From positions 24,356,923 to 24,420,922 of the forward strand of contig OU452222.1 of NCBI GenBank assembly GCA_911728455.2: a stretch of 64,000 bases of DNA. Direction: 5' to 3'. The number at the start of each line of letters is the position of its first letter. The stretch's first letter is position 1. The DNA is from Marthasterias glacialis. Lineage: Eukaryota; Echinodermata; Asteroidea; Forcipulatida; Asteriidae. Under the pieces are notes generated by a model. The model was not told the DNA's origin. It made no database searches and saw only the letters and a program-made list of their open reading frames with translations. The position numbers were made by a program, and so were the translations under genes. Positions 30,301 to 35,164 of the stretch are shown piece after piece.

Positions 30301-31593
30301 ATGCAAACAATTAATTACTTCCTTAATCAATACTAATTAGGTATATAACTTACAGTTTTACTCTGGCTTCTCTAAGTTCGTCACTACACACTCGGGGACT
30401 TCACCCGGCTGATTACTGCAGCTATCGCTGCGTTCTCCCGTTGTCTTTGCATATGACACTTGTAGGCTATCGCCTATACTATGGGAATTCCACCCCAACC
30501 TCTTAAGACCGTTGGTCTATACATGTAGTATTATTATGTGCGGAGCTACCGTTCTTTCGGTACCATCCTCTCTCTGGGATTGCTCTCCTTCTTCTGCCCC
30601 TTCGAATTTCGTTGTTATCTGAAAACGCCAAAAACCTTTTCTTTCTTTTTTTTTTTCTCTAACTATTGATAACCAAATTAACTTCACTATTCTCCTGAAC
30701 CCAATATAAAACAAACTCCCACCGCAACCAATTGTGGAGAATGACGTTCGTCACATCATAAATATTCAACATAACTTACTAACAAATTCTATACATTCCA
30801 ACTTAGGGAGTGCCAGCTCTGCTGGATGACGTAACGGACAAATTTAAATAAAAAATATCGCCCTCTTGTGACAGATGGTGAGACATCTGCTCCAGAATGG
30901 CGGGGGGGGGGGGGGGGGGGGTTCGAATCCCACCTGAGGAAAATGCCTTTGAATATTTTTTCACAGAACTCGGGGAAAGTACTGAGAATACAGTGCTTAA
31001 CGCACATCGGTGTATAAGTAAAAAACTACAACTAATAGAAAAAAATGTGCTGAGGAGAAACTTATTACCAGCCAAAATACCATGTTGTGTAGTGCTTGTG
31101 ACTGGCTCCCTGTTATTTTGTGCTTAGCGGACAAACATTTTGCTAAAAACTTTAATTGGTGACGGTAGGTGGCAGCAGACTTACCAGGTACATCCATTAT
31201 TTTAGGAAATGTGCGCATGTTCAGAACTACGTAAACAATGGAAAATGACCTGGTAATGCTGCTGCCACCTAACGTTCCACAGTCTCTCATTGGGCCCATT
31301 GTACGTATTATTTAATCGAGCATAGGACTAAATCCAGCACTAATAACGGTGACATTAATGTTTGTTGTTGTTATTTGTTATTGTTATCACTGATTATTTT
31401 TGTTCCTTTGTTTTTTTTTTATTCAGGAGACCAGACCGTCGAATCCTACAGCTCCAAATCCTTGTCTGAGATGTCTCTCTGTGAAACCTGCCCCGTTTGC
31501 TGTGGGGAAAAACCTCGCAACGGAGGTGGACGAGTCACTGTGTCAACTCTGCTCTTTGCCACCGTGGCAACCTTTCTGGTCCTACTCATCTAA
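29..31593 (+). CDS. CD109: CD109-like GPI-anchored thioester protein, 3' part of gene with alternative bait exons
   Basis: Coding join read here: 29-178, 1805-1960, 3362-3425, one of (6847-7036, 9560-9725, 12545-12704), 14764-14881, 15962-16075, 16271-16351, 17330-17473, 18760-18904, 19981-20157, 21761-21999, 22603-22695, 22986-23166, 23957-24168, 25697-25855, 27060-27232, 27587-27749, 28914-29019, 31427-31593. With the first bait exon this gives 943 residues plus stop, with no frame break. Human CD109 is about 1445 residues, so roughly the N-terminal third to half lies upstream of the window. Seen: a bait region ending in FPETWLW, the thioester motif GCGEQ, a downstream VIH histidine, and a hydrophobic C-terminus without a cytoplasmic tail. 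Family knowledge: A2M/TEP proteins trap proteases or bind targets covalently through the thioester; CD109 is a GPI-anchored surface member. Immune or protease-inhibitor function here is inference. Confidence 0.95.
1034..1190. mobile_element. MITE-like element, TTAAAGAtGCCCGC termini
   Basis: About 157 bp with terminal inverted repeats (ttaaagatgcccgcttgt versus the complement of acgagcgggcgtcttta). A second copy in opposite orientation is at 20785-20934. Non-coding. Confidence 0.7.
1363..1703. mobile_element. MITE-like element, CTTTAAAGCCCCAGCTCAAC family
   Basis: 341 bp with a roughly 24-bp terminal inverted repeat (ctttaaagccccagctcaac at both ends) and a central palindrome around gtctcagtgagac. 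Relatives at 3612-3939 and 48118-48459. Confidence 0.75.
1805..1960 (+). CDS. CD109: CD109-like exon with polybasic RKKR site
   Basis: Fifty-two codons, phase 0 at both ends, donor gtaaga. The peptide carries RPVFRKKRSAWCC: a furin-type R-X-K/R-R motif followed by an adjacent cysteine pair. The exon encodes the segment between MG6 and the bait region. Cleavage at RKKR is a prediction only. Confidence 0.9.
1969..2022 (+). repeat. TTA/TTG trinucleotide repeat
   Basis: Imperfect (TTA)n tract just after the donor of the exon ending at 1960. Confidence 0.85.
2050..2370 (-). mobile_element. tRNA-Leu-like SINE (minus orientation)
   Basis: The minus strand begins with a tRNA-like head (ggccgagaggtctagtcc with a B-box-like ggtttgaatccggg), followed by the body shared with the SINEs at 24306, 20255 and 57625 (acaccggggtagacccct). 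Diverged. Confidence 0.75.
2764..3215. mobile_element. Non-autonomous inverted-repeat element
   Basis: Terminal inverted repeats of about 60 bp, imperfect: left contains gttcccggtccctaca and tatagggaccggta; the right end carries their complements. Inside the left arm is a short palindrome (tatatgctaattagaattagcatata). Confidence 0.6.
3362..3425 (+). CDS. CD109: CD109-like exon upstream of bait cluster
   Basis: Twenty-one codons plus one base (phase 1 exit), acceptor ccag, donor gtgagt. The peptide includes GMLVFTDALVY, matching the position where family members read GLxxLTDA. The single overhanging g is completed by whichever bait exon is joined next. Confidence 0.88.
3612..3939. mobile_element. 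MITE-like element, CTTTAAAGCCCCAGCTCAAC family, copy 2
   Basis: Same ends (agcccaagctcaacattggt and accaatgttgagctggggct) and the same internal layout as 1363-1703, with a poly-T run near 3711-3732. Confidence 0.7.
4338..4385 (-). repeat. tRNA-Met-like 5' half
   Basis: The minus strand reads tagctcagttggtagcgcgtc followed by cgcataacc, resembling the D-arm to anticodon (CAT) half of elongator tRNA-Met. No 3' half follows, so this is a fragment or part of a SINE rather than a functional tRNA. Confidence 0.4.
4598..4690 (+). mobile_element. tRNA-like SINE head
   Basis: Contains ggatagcttagtcggtagag (A-box-like) and ggcaggttctaatcccgctc (B-box-like). The stems do not pair as a canonical tRNA. 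Confidence 0.5.
5234..5498. mobile_element. MITE-like element, 27-bp inverted repeats
   Basis: Left tgtctataccaaagattata (5234 on) continues to gagtgcc; the right end at 5472-5498 is its complement with one mismatch. 265 bp, non-coding. Confidence 0.75.
5499..6846. other. Intron sequence upstream of bait exon A
   Basis: AT-rich intron. I see no exon, tRNA or clear transposon here, only short homopolymer tracts and low-similarity dispersed pieces. Confidence 0.5.
6847..7036 (+). CDS. CD109: Alternative bait exon A
   Basis: A 190-nt exon entering in phase 1 and leaving in phase 2, donor gg|gtatgt. With the upstream g it starts VPVPFDGMLERN, has an Ala/Pro-rich and acidic middle, and ends PPRVRTEFPETWLWSDYVAG. 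The acceptor (tgtacaag) has a weak pyrimidine tract compared with exons B and C. FPETWLW marks the start of the family A2M domain. It is one of three interchangeable exons. Confidence 0.88.
7425..8770 (+). repeat. 27-bp minisatellite, about 50 copies
   Basis: Unit gtttacatggcggtagatcc plus accaaag, with g/a variants (ggcggt/ggcagt, ccaccgaca, attcacc). The unit is a multiple of three without stops, so both strands stay open: 462 codons on + (repeating VYMAVDPPK) and 402 on -. Variant units (ccaccgac) recur at 7605, 7956, 8226, 8523 and 8739, i.e. every 8-13 units. It lies in the intron between bait exons A and B. Confidence 0.95.
8812..8990 (+). mobile_element. tRNA-like SINE, second type
   Basis: Head with ggttggcgtagtggtg and B-box-like ccggttcaaatcccaccggg, then a body (gggttttccctggaatgttt) shared loosely with 14150-14420 and the complement of 50385-50530. 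Confidence 0.6.
9255..9372 (+). repeat. CTGTCTTTCTGTCTGCCATTGT repeat upstream of exon B
   Basis: Diverged 22-bp units (ctgccattgtctgtctttctgt type). The same repeat precedes the exon C duplication unit at 11020-11338. Confidence 0.8.
9560..9725 (+). CDS. CD109: Alternative bait exon B
   Basis: A 166-nt exon with the same entry and exit phases as exon A, a strong acceptor (tttccttttctgttcag) and donor gg|gtatgt. It begins ELEGASDVAYTCMYYAAVED and ends in FPETWLWSEYVAG. The 5' half is unrelated to exon A and partly similar to exon C. It sits in a flanking segment that is duplicated around exon C. Confidence 0.88.
10155..10570. mobile_element. Insertion in exon B copy of the duplication
   Basis: About 415 bp absent from the matching site in copy C (near 13141). 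It contains ggcctcacgtttcgactcca and gtctttctcaaaggctaaatg, found again at 32860-32920 and partly at 50045-50075, marking a dispersed family. Confidence 0.65.
11020..11338 (+). repeat. 22-bp CTGTCTTTCTGTCTGCCATTGT satellite
   Basis: About 14 units of ctgccattgtctgtctttctgt with variants. Open frames on both strands here are by-products of the repeat. The array is interrupted at its 3' side by the 11345-12139 element. Confidence 0.9.
11345..12139. mobile_element. DNA-transposon-like element, CTGATTG(T/G)GCGACC ends, copy 1
   Basis: About 795 bp. Left end gctgattgtgcgacccgcat; right end tcgcgcaatcggtcta. It is colinear with 38008-38827, and 44242-44708 is a shorter derivative. A 72-codon ORF at 11404-11622 is not intact in the other copy. 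Confidence 0.75.
12234..12413. mobile_element. Tc/mariner-like MITE with TA target duplication
   Basis: 180 bp with roughly 29-bp inverted ends (tatagaccgttatcatggtg and catgataaaggtctata). The equivalent place in copy B (about 9430) reads tttggctgtttttgtctgtt without the element, supporting insertion at TA. Copy 2 is at 15221-15396. Confidence 0.85.
12545..12704 (+). CDS. CD109: Alternative bait exon C
   Basis: A 160-nt exon with the same phases, a strong acceptor (tttctttttttgttcag) and donor gg|gtatgt. It begins EIAYAAVGGVMYDAEVGVNF and ends in FPETWLWSEYVAG, identical to exon B over the last 13 residues. Upstream and downstream intron sequence matches that around exon B. Confidence 0.88.
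13635..14150. other. Intron sequence after the exon C unit
   Basis: Contains a poly-T tract (13682-13700) and otherwise unassigned sequence. No exon recognised. Confidence 0.4.
14150..14420 (+). mobile_element. tRNA-like SINE, second type
   Basis: B-box-like ctggttcgattcccggctag followed by a body ending in gaagacgcccttgaatgcct. The head is weak. Confidence 0.55.
14486..14533 (+). repeat. Third copy of the duplication-unit tail
   Basis: The sequence gcagtatcagagtctaggtt matches the 3' tails of both exon-bearing units (10975-11022 and 13585-13634), but no bait exon precedes it. Confidence 0.7.
14764..14881 (+). CDS. CD109: CD109-like exon after the bait cluster
   Basis: A 118-nt exon. Its first base completes the Gly codon left by the bait exon; it exits in phase 0 with donor gtagta. 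It contains VPDTITSWVASAFSM, the near-invariant A2M-family motif that follows the bait region. Confidence 0.92.
15221..15396. mobile_element. Tc/mariner-like MITE, copy 2
   Basis: Same 180-bp family as 12234-12413: tagacctttatcatggtgcg at the left, gcacgataaaggtcta at the right. Confidence 0.85.
15505..15830 (+). mobile_element. tRNA-Leu-like SINE
   Basis: Head with ctcgagctccggtgtttctg and B-box gtgggttcgagtcctggtct, then acacatgtgtccccaagcga and a body with an internal gap, ending at a TATTATTAT tail. Confidence 0.75.
15962..16075 (+). CDS. CD109: CD109-like exon: MG7 first half
   Basis: Thirty-eight codons, phase 0 at both ends. The peptide VKVFQPFFVSLTLPYSVIRG closely matches CD109/TEP MG7. 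Confidence 0.93.
16100..16181. repeat. Perfect-loop foldback in CD109-like intron
   Basis: Arms of about 33 bp (cctgtgagtgaccaggagag through tcctatttccc) and their complement, one mismatch, loop tcggccttcggtctc. It starts 25 bp after the exon ending at 16075. Confidence 0.9.
16271..16351 (+). CDS. CD109: CD109-like exon: MG7 middle
   Basis: Twenty-seven codons, phase 0, acceptor ctcctaag, donor gtatgt. The peptide begins AMVTLSGSVEFQSLSY. It is weakly conserved, but position, frame and splice sites support it. Confidence 0.82.
16995..17230 (-). mobile_element. tRNA-Leu-like SINE (minus)
   Basis: The minus strand head reads cgtgtcgtggccgagcggtt, with gggtcgaatcccgatcatga and gtgtccttgagcaagacact. 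The body is truncated relative to 24306-24725. Confidence 0.8.
17330..17473 (+). CDS. CD109: CD109-like exon: MG7 end
   Basis: Forty-eight codons, phase 0, acceptor cttag, donor gtaggt. Contains LYFPILPQKLGLIDISVTA and RDAVLRQLLVE, typical of the MG7-to-CUB linker in the family. Confidence 0.92.
17545..17895 (+). mobile_element. Non-LTR retrotransposon 3' end fragment
   Basis: Degenerate match to a LINE RT C-terminus (APAYIDDLIQ region, then a frame-broken segment), ending at a TATTATTATT tail. Probably an old 5'-truncated copy. Confidence 0.55.
18172..18662. mobile_element. MITE-like element, ATAGACCNATCCATTAAGCC ends
   Basis: Left agaccgatccattaagcccc; right ggggcttaatggataggtct. About 490 bp. 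A 268-bp relative is at 57259-57526. Confidence 0.75.
18760..18904 (+). CDS. CD109: CD109-like exon: CUB first part
   Basis: Forty-eight codons plus one base, acceptor ttccag. It starts PEGIPTSFNEPLFIDF and runs to the RAELTATG segment that precedes the thioester domain. Confidence 0.88.
19020..19160. repeat. Dispersed repeat (CCAGTTGCCGCCGGGA family)
   Basis: The segment with gagagtaccgctggcacaaa and aaagattctctttattgcac recurs at 58930-59110, and parts recur at 63860-64000. Confidence 0.7.
19562..19872 (+). repeat. Telomere-like seed and GGTTAT/GGTGAT hexamer array
   Basis: Starts with taggtttagggttagggtta (TTAGGG-like), decays into GGTTAC/GGTTAT and then a (GGTGAT)n core at 19733-19798. 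It ends 108 bp before the thioester exon. Long ORFs here are repeat artefacts. Confidence 0.92.
19981..20157 (+). CDS. CD109: CD109-like exon: thioester motif GCGEQ
   Basis: A 177-nt exon encoding GDIMGPTMAGLDTLLRLPSG then CGEQTM. GCGEQ is at 20037-20051; its Cys and Gln form the internal thioester in this family. The exon follows directly on a GGTTAT/GGTGAT simple repeat in the intron. Confidence 0.96.
20255..20610 (-). mobile_element. tRNA-Leu-like SINE (minus)
   Basis: Head at 20520-20607 (complement of ggtcgagcggtctagcgcac and gtgggttcgagtcccggtct). The body contains acaccggggcaaacccctt and accttgtaaaccc in reverse. Confidence 0.82.
20785..20934. mobile_element. MITE-like element, TTAAAGAtGCCCGC family, inverted copy
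   Basis: Same termini as 1034-1190, opposite orientation (ttaaagacgcccactc and gagcgggcatctttaa). Confidence 0.7.
20935..21760. other. Intron sequence between thioester exons
   Basis: No exon or clear repeat recognised, apart from a short poly-T run and AT-rich stretches. Confidence 0.4.
21761..21999 (+). CDS. CD109: CD109-like exon: thioester domain with catalytic His
   Basis: A 239-nt exon with FSAFGNSDPSGSTWLTAFVV and GKVIHSDMQ. The His codon is 21985-21987, 114 residues after the thioester Cys. In C3, C4B and CD109 a His at the equivalent VIH position favours attachment to hydroxyl groups, so the thioester is predicted to be active. Confidence 0.95.
22045..22215 (+). repeat. GGGCAAGGGCACCAAGG dispersed element, single copy
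   Basis: Contains caggcctgattgcttagttc, gggcaccgaggcattttct and cctctatgaggaaattgtaa. The same element underlies the minisatellites at 40930-42545 and 59255-59695. Confidence 0.8.
22603..22695 (+). CDS. CD109: CD109-like exon: thioester domain
   Basis: Thirty-one codons, phase 0. GGVSSDYTMTAYVLITL matches the GG..... LTAYV helix that follows the VIH motif in the family. Confidence 0.9.
22745..22975. repeat. Dispersed repeat shared with 56640-56830
   Basis: Both have gctttgcagtgattggctca-like sequence, the agcagtcggtgacgtca segment, and end near a caaggt motif. No coding content. Confidence 0.6.
22986..23166 (+). CDS. CD109: CD109-like exon: thioester domain
   Basis: Sixty codons plus one base, acceptor tacag, donor gtagga. 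Contains NVYDLALVTYALTLAGSG, the usual YxLALxTYAL helix. Confidence 0.93.
23167..23719. other. Intron segment
   Basis: Contains an inverted pair caccattttgggagtca (about 23366-23382) and tgactcccaaaatggtg (about 23464-23480), plus caacatcatcaccatcatta. No gene seen. Confidence 0.5.
23720..23910 (+). mobile_element. SINE, third type (AGTGGTxAGACxTCT head)
   Basis: Head gagctcggtggtctagtggt with B-box-like ggatttgaatcccacccaag; the body runs to gtgcttaacacacatcagtg and tgggtgaaatacaaaataat. Related to 27330, 30879 and (reverse) 29400. Confidence 0.75.
23957..24168 (+). CDS. CD109: CD109-like exon: thioester domain end
   Basis: A 212-nt exon with DIEMTGYALLMYL and VSRWLTDKRNEYGGYGSTQ. These match the family motifs ExxxYALL and RNxxGGFxSTQ. 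Confidence 0.95.
24232..24304 (+). repeat. (AATC)n tetranucleotide repeat
   Basis: About 18 perfect aatc units directly before a full-length SINE. Confidence 0.97.
24306..24725 (+). mobile_element. Full-length tRNA-Leu-like SINE
   Basis: Best copy in the window. Head gtcgtggccgagcggataag, anticodon-loop-like ctcaagc, B-box gtgggttcgagtcccggtcg, then a conserved body (acttaaccattattgcttcg, accggtgttcctggt-like region) and a tail of TATTATTAC. The acceptor stem does not pair perfectly, consistent with a SINE. Confidence 0.9.
24726..25696. other. Intron segment
   Basis: Dispersed low-complexity sequence with T/G/C homopolymers (25256-25276). No exon or clear element boundaries seen. Confidence 0.4.
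25697..25855 (+). CDS. CD109: CD109-like exon: end of thioester domain, CUB return
   Basis: Fifty-three codons, phase 0. It begins DTVIGLQALSTYASAL (family DTVVALQALSxYA), then returns to the CUB strands. Confidence 0.94.
26101..26240. mobile_element. 140-bp MITE, AAGCCCGGTTC ends
   Basis: 25-bp inverted ends (aagcccggttcatacttcac gcgaa and complement, one mismatch region), followed inward by further inverted similarity (GCGAAGCGAA versus TTCGCTTTGC). Confidence 0.88.
26241..27059. other. AT-rich intron with C-run
   Basis: A poly-C tract at 26850-26865 and A/T runs. No gene or element recognised. Confidence 0.5.
27060..27232 (+). CDS. CD109: CD109-like exon: CUB/MG8 junction
   Basis: A 173-nt exon (phase 2 exit), acceptor ccacag, donor gtatgt. 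Contains ASVSGTGSCILQFSVFYNLM, typical of the strand before the receptor-binding (MG8) domain. Confidence 0.92.
27330..27535 (+). mobile_element. SINE, third type
   Basis: Head ctgctaaagtggtaagacat, B-box-like tgtgggttcgaatcccaccc, body to cttaacacacatgggtgtat. Confidence 0.75.
27587..27749 (+). CDS. CD109: CD109-like exon: MG8
   Basis: A 163-nt exon containing STGMSMLEVGLPSGFYAD, the characteristic A2M receptor-domain motif (GMxxxEVxLxSGF). Confidence 0.94.
27790..28010 (+). mobile_element. Non-LTR retrotransposon 3' fragment
   Basis: Begins with a short open stretch (SSLSAFKSSVKTHMF-like, as in LINE RT C-termini), then a 3' UTR containing gcgccttataaatgttcatt and a TATTATTATT tail. Confidence 0.5.
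28011..28913. other. Intron segment
   Basis: Holds an unassigned 106-codon open frame at 28502-28822 that resembles nothing I recognise. No splice or family support. Confidence 0.4.
28914..29019 (+). CDS. CD109: CD109-like exon: MG8 end
   Basis: A 106-nt exon with TVYCFTVLARRDKIV and ending AVIYDYYKP, matching the final MG8 strands (IYDYYxP) of the family. Confidence 0.92.
29400..29554 (-). mobile_element. SINE, third type (minus, truncated)
   Basis: Complement of the 23720 type (gtgttaagcactgtatactc, then gatttgaacccacaacc). Cut by the adjoining LTR insertion. Confidence 0.7.
29560..30873. mobile_element. Solo LTR in the last intron of CD109-like gene
   Basis: 1314 bp beginning tgtcacacccc and ending cttgtgaca (inverted TGTCAC...GTGACA). 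It is flanked by the same 5 bases gatgg at 29555-29559 and 30874-30878. No gag/pol coding sequence inside, so a solo LTR is the simplest reading. Confidence 0.8.
30879..31030 (+). mobile_element. SINE, third type with G-run
   Basis: Contains tgagacatctgctccagaat, a G-run of about 20 at 30901-30921, ggttcgaatcccacctgagg, and body to cttaacgcacatcggtgtat. Confidence 0.75.
31161..31276. mobile_element. MITE-like element, GTAGGTGGCAGCAG ends
   Basis: 116 bp, inverted ends ggtaggtggcagcagacttaccaggt-type (26 bp, split here) and the complement. A related copy is at 60226-60340. Confidence 0.8.
31427..31593 (+). CDS. CD109: CD109-like last exon with GPI-attachment signal
   Basis: A 167-nt exon with TAA at 31591-31593. 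It encodes a Cys-rich stretch (CETCPVCCGEKPRNGGG), then VTVSTLLFATVATFLVLLI running to the stop. A small-residue NGGG segment followed by a terminal hydrophobic tail without a basic cytoplasmic end is the usual GPI-attachment arrangement, as in CD109. Confidence 0.92.
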
Positions 31594-32151
31594 GACCGTC
31601 AATGATCACACTTTAAAAAAAAAAAATGTAGACAGCAAGCACGTTTATTTGTCGCAATTGATGCCTCTTGAACAATCTCAAGATTTCTAAATATGGAATC
31701 TTTCTTTGAATTTTGACTCACAAAGTTGGAGTTGAAGCCTTGGTAATGAATCTCAAGCTATAGCTCTCGTTATGAATCTGTATTCGAGGTTTAAGCAAAA
31801 ATACAAAAATCCTGGCATCCATTTGCTGGCTCGTACAATAATGGCATGTACACACCTCATCCGGCACCAACTGGTCAATGGTCATTTTGAGAAACATGAC
31901 TCCCCAAAAGTTGTCAAAAGATTGGTAATAGTTGAATATTACTCATAAATAAGTTTTGTGTCTCACGTTACCAACATCTATGTACAAACAATTTGCATGT
32001 TACAAATATTTTGTGCACTGTGTGTGGCATTCGCGAAAGTACTTCGTCTATTTTTTGTTTTAAAGCAGCTTCATCTGTCAAAACTCACTCCGAGAGGAAA
32101 CTCTAAATACTTGGGCGAGAAATTAGGCAATGGGGCTTGAAATATCTATGG

Positions 32152-32157
32152 AATAAA
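32152..32157 (+). terminator. Candidate poly(A) signal for CD109-like mRNA
   Basis: AATAAA about 560 bases after the TAA. Position is plausible, but other signals may be used further downstream. Confidence 0.25.
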
Positions 32158-32519
32158 AAAAGATTTTGACTTGCACGCAACATGAAATTCATACCCAGGT
32201 TAGATTATTACCATTTCTGAACTCTAACTGTTTTTTTTTTAATTTTAAATATGTAACTGATTGTTTTGTAAATATTAGCTCTTATATTTTTGTTATTTGT
32301 ATGTTAAGTGCACAGGGACTGATTGTTCCAAATCAATTTAATTTCTTGTATTTGAGATGATGTCATCTGATTTAAAAGTCACCTGTAGATTCTTCCGGAT
32401 GCATCTATCAGAATCAACTCAATTGAACTGTCAAACCAATATACTCCTTAAACTTGACGTCACAAGTTGACTTCTACTTCTACTTCCATTTCGTTACTCG
32501 GCACGATCCTCAAGTAAGG

Positions 32520-32662
32520 AGATAAATGCCAAAGAGCACTTATAGTTAAGTGTCTTGCTCAAAGACACAAGTGCCGGGACCATGATTCGAACCCACATTG
32601 TGATGACTCAGCCGCCAGAACTTGAATTCAGCACCCTAAACCGCTCGGCCACGACACGCTAC
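32520..32662 (-). mobile_element. tRNA-Leu-like SINE (minus)
   Basis: Complement of head agcgtgtcgtggccgagcgg, with cgaacccacattgtgatgac and gtgtcttgctcaaagacaca. Confidence 0.75.
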
Positions 32663-32767
32663 AAAAGAGCACTGAGGGCAAAGGAAGACCTTGTGCACAT
32701 GTGGACTTGTCCATTGTTTGACCTTAACATTGGCAGCTAAAGCAAAGCACTATTAATGACATCTGTA

Positions 32768-33120
32768 TGTCTGGCCTCATGCTGAGTGTGTTTGGTTTGA
32801 GTTGCAGTACTTTTTGAGTTGAGCAAAAATCAATCCAGTATATTTGTACTTGCAACCAATTTTTAATGACCTCACGTTTCGACCCTAGCATTGTCTTTCT
32901 CAAAGGCTAAATGGGACATATGAGGATTTGAGGCTGTAAGGATGCAGCATGATCATCCAGTATCGTCCTCGTGTCTGGCCTCATGCTGAGTGTGTTTGGT
33001 TTGAGTTACAGTACTTTTGAGTTTATCGAAATCAATCCAATCTATTCGTACTTGGCGACATTTAGGGATTTGGGGTTTTAAGGGTACTTGCCTGATCATC
33101 CAATATCGTCCTAACTGTTT
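32768..33120 (+). repeat. About 206-bp tandem dimer
   Basis: Two diverged copies, each with tgtctggcctcatgctgagt, gtgtttggtttgagtt and gatcatcca(g/a)tatcgtcct. Between them lies ctcacgtttcgaccctagca of the family also seen at 10155-10570. Confidence 0.75.
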
Positions 33121-33559
33121 GGCTTGGTGTTGATGCAGTCACTACATCCTTCAGAATCCAGGGTGGTTTTGAATCATCAGTTGGTTTATTCTACAGTCGC
33201 GATAGAGGGACAATTTTATAGTTTCAAGCATGTTAGTGGATTTGTAACGTACTATCTATAGCTGCAATGTTATACTGCAATTTTGCACTGTGGCATTTTA
33301 ATGTACTAATTTTATTAAGTATTTATGTAAACGAAAGATTTCAGAAAGGTTTGTGTTTAATAAGTTCATACTGAATGGATTTGAAAGCCTTGTTTGCAGA
33401 AAAATGATAATTTTGAATGGAACGTAGAAATGTAATTGATCGGGAAATGTTTAAGGTCAGTAAATTTGTTTAATTGATGGGGCATTTTGTTAATCATTTT
33501 GATTTAGTTTTTTGATATGCAGACAGTTTAAAAACTTAAAAACTTTGTAATACAGTTTT

Positions 33560-33745
33560 ACTGCGATACTTCTACTTCTGCTTTTACTTTGTCACTCGGC
33601 AGGATCCTCAAGTCAGGATACAAACGCCAAGGAGCAATCATAGTTAAGTGTCTTGCTCGGGACCGAGATTCAAACCCACATTGTGATGACTCAGCCACCA
33701 GAACTTGAACTTGGTGCGCTAGTTCGCTCGGCGAAGACACGCTAC
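33560..33745 (-). mobile_element. tRNA-Leu-like SINE (minus)
   Basis: Head complement at 33650-33742 (cacattgtgatgactcagcc, gcgctagttcgctcggc); diverged. Confidence 0.7.
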
Positions 33746-34569
33746 CTTCAACAACGAATCATTACTTAAGTTTTTGTTGAACCTATATCTCAAATATTAA
33801 GAAAACACAATTGTGTGTCTTTCTTCAGTACAGTTTGAGACGTATTTGTTCCTAATCTTTCATATTTCTAATTGCATCTGTGTGTTATTTTTCTTTCCTT
33901 AATGTGAAATATAGGTTCTTGTAAAAAAAAATTTAATAGTTCTGCAGACAAACGTTATAATTTTGTATACATTTATTTTTATTCAACGGTAGAATTAACC
34001 ATGTGATAATAACTATGACTCAGGAGATTGTTGTCTAGTGAATGACAGAGGCTTGAATTAGTCTTACAGTGGACATGTTGTATGATGCACCAGCCACCAT
34101 TCATCTAGAAGATTAGGCCAGTCAAACAGCACAGTCCAAATAGGGGGGGGGGCTCAGGTACCATGTTTTTTTTTATGAATTACCTGTATCTACATTTTTT
34201 TATGGGGGGCACTAGAAATTAATTTGTGGGTTTTATAGATATTCCTTCATTTGGCTACGCCGCTGGGCCTGTCGTTGATTCAGCATTTATACATAGAATG
34301 AGCTTATGTGCAATGTGTTTGCAATCGTTATTGCACGTGTGACTTTGAGAAGCACCATCTGTATAACGTTTTATATGATTTTTTTTTTTTTGGGGGGGGT
34401 AATTCTCCTCATGTTGTTAGTAACCATGGTGACAATTAAATATTGGCTTTTAGTAGATGTTTAAACATATTACATGAACCCAGTCTGTCTGGTTGCCAAT
34501 AACAAGTCGTTTGGTTCCTGGTAAAATGACCAAACCATTAATATGTTGTATGACGTCTGGCTTCCATCT

Positions 34570-34665
34570 TTAGTGTTCCTATAATCAGGTAGGGGAAGAG
34601 GCAGTTTCGTTTGTCTCGCAATGGATTCATTTACCCCTCCCTGTTCTAAGCTGTGCTGTGACGAG
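34570..34665 (+). mobile_element. SINE body fragment
   Basis: Complementary to 17027-17100 (gagacaaacataactgcctc and acagggaggggtaaatgaat read on the opposite strand). Confidence 0.7.
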
Positions 34666-35164
34666 ACTTGCATCTATATCTTACCATGGTTCATTTATAA
34701 GGATAATATAATATGATATAATACACATTATAACTTATCGACTCGTAGGTAAATTAAAATTTTCCCACATTTTTACAAGAGCTAAAAACCGTGCCTGTGT
34801 AATATTGTATCTGCATTTGTTGTTTTTCGGAGGTGCAAAATCACCGTCACCTGAACTCTTTCAAAAGTTGTAATACTATGTATAGGTTTCTTTATATGAA
34901 TATTGGAGAATACAAAAATGTTTGTAAGTTAAGGCAGTATAAGTGGTGTATAAGTGTATTAGATAATTTGTGAAGTATATTATTAAAGATAAGTATTTTG
35001 CTTCAAGGCCAAGTCTGATAAAACAGTTGTAGTTTTTCATGGTTTGGCTGTGCCGGTGCTCAAACTAAGAAGGGTTAAGGATCAGGGTTGGGATTGTGGT
35101 GTGTCATGGTTGGATTAAGGTTCGTGTCTGAAATAATCCCAAAGTGTTTTTTCTATAAACCATA

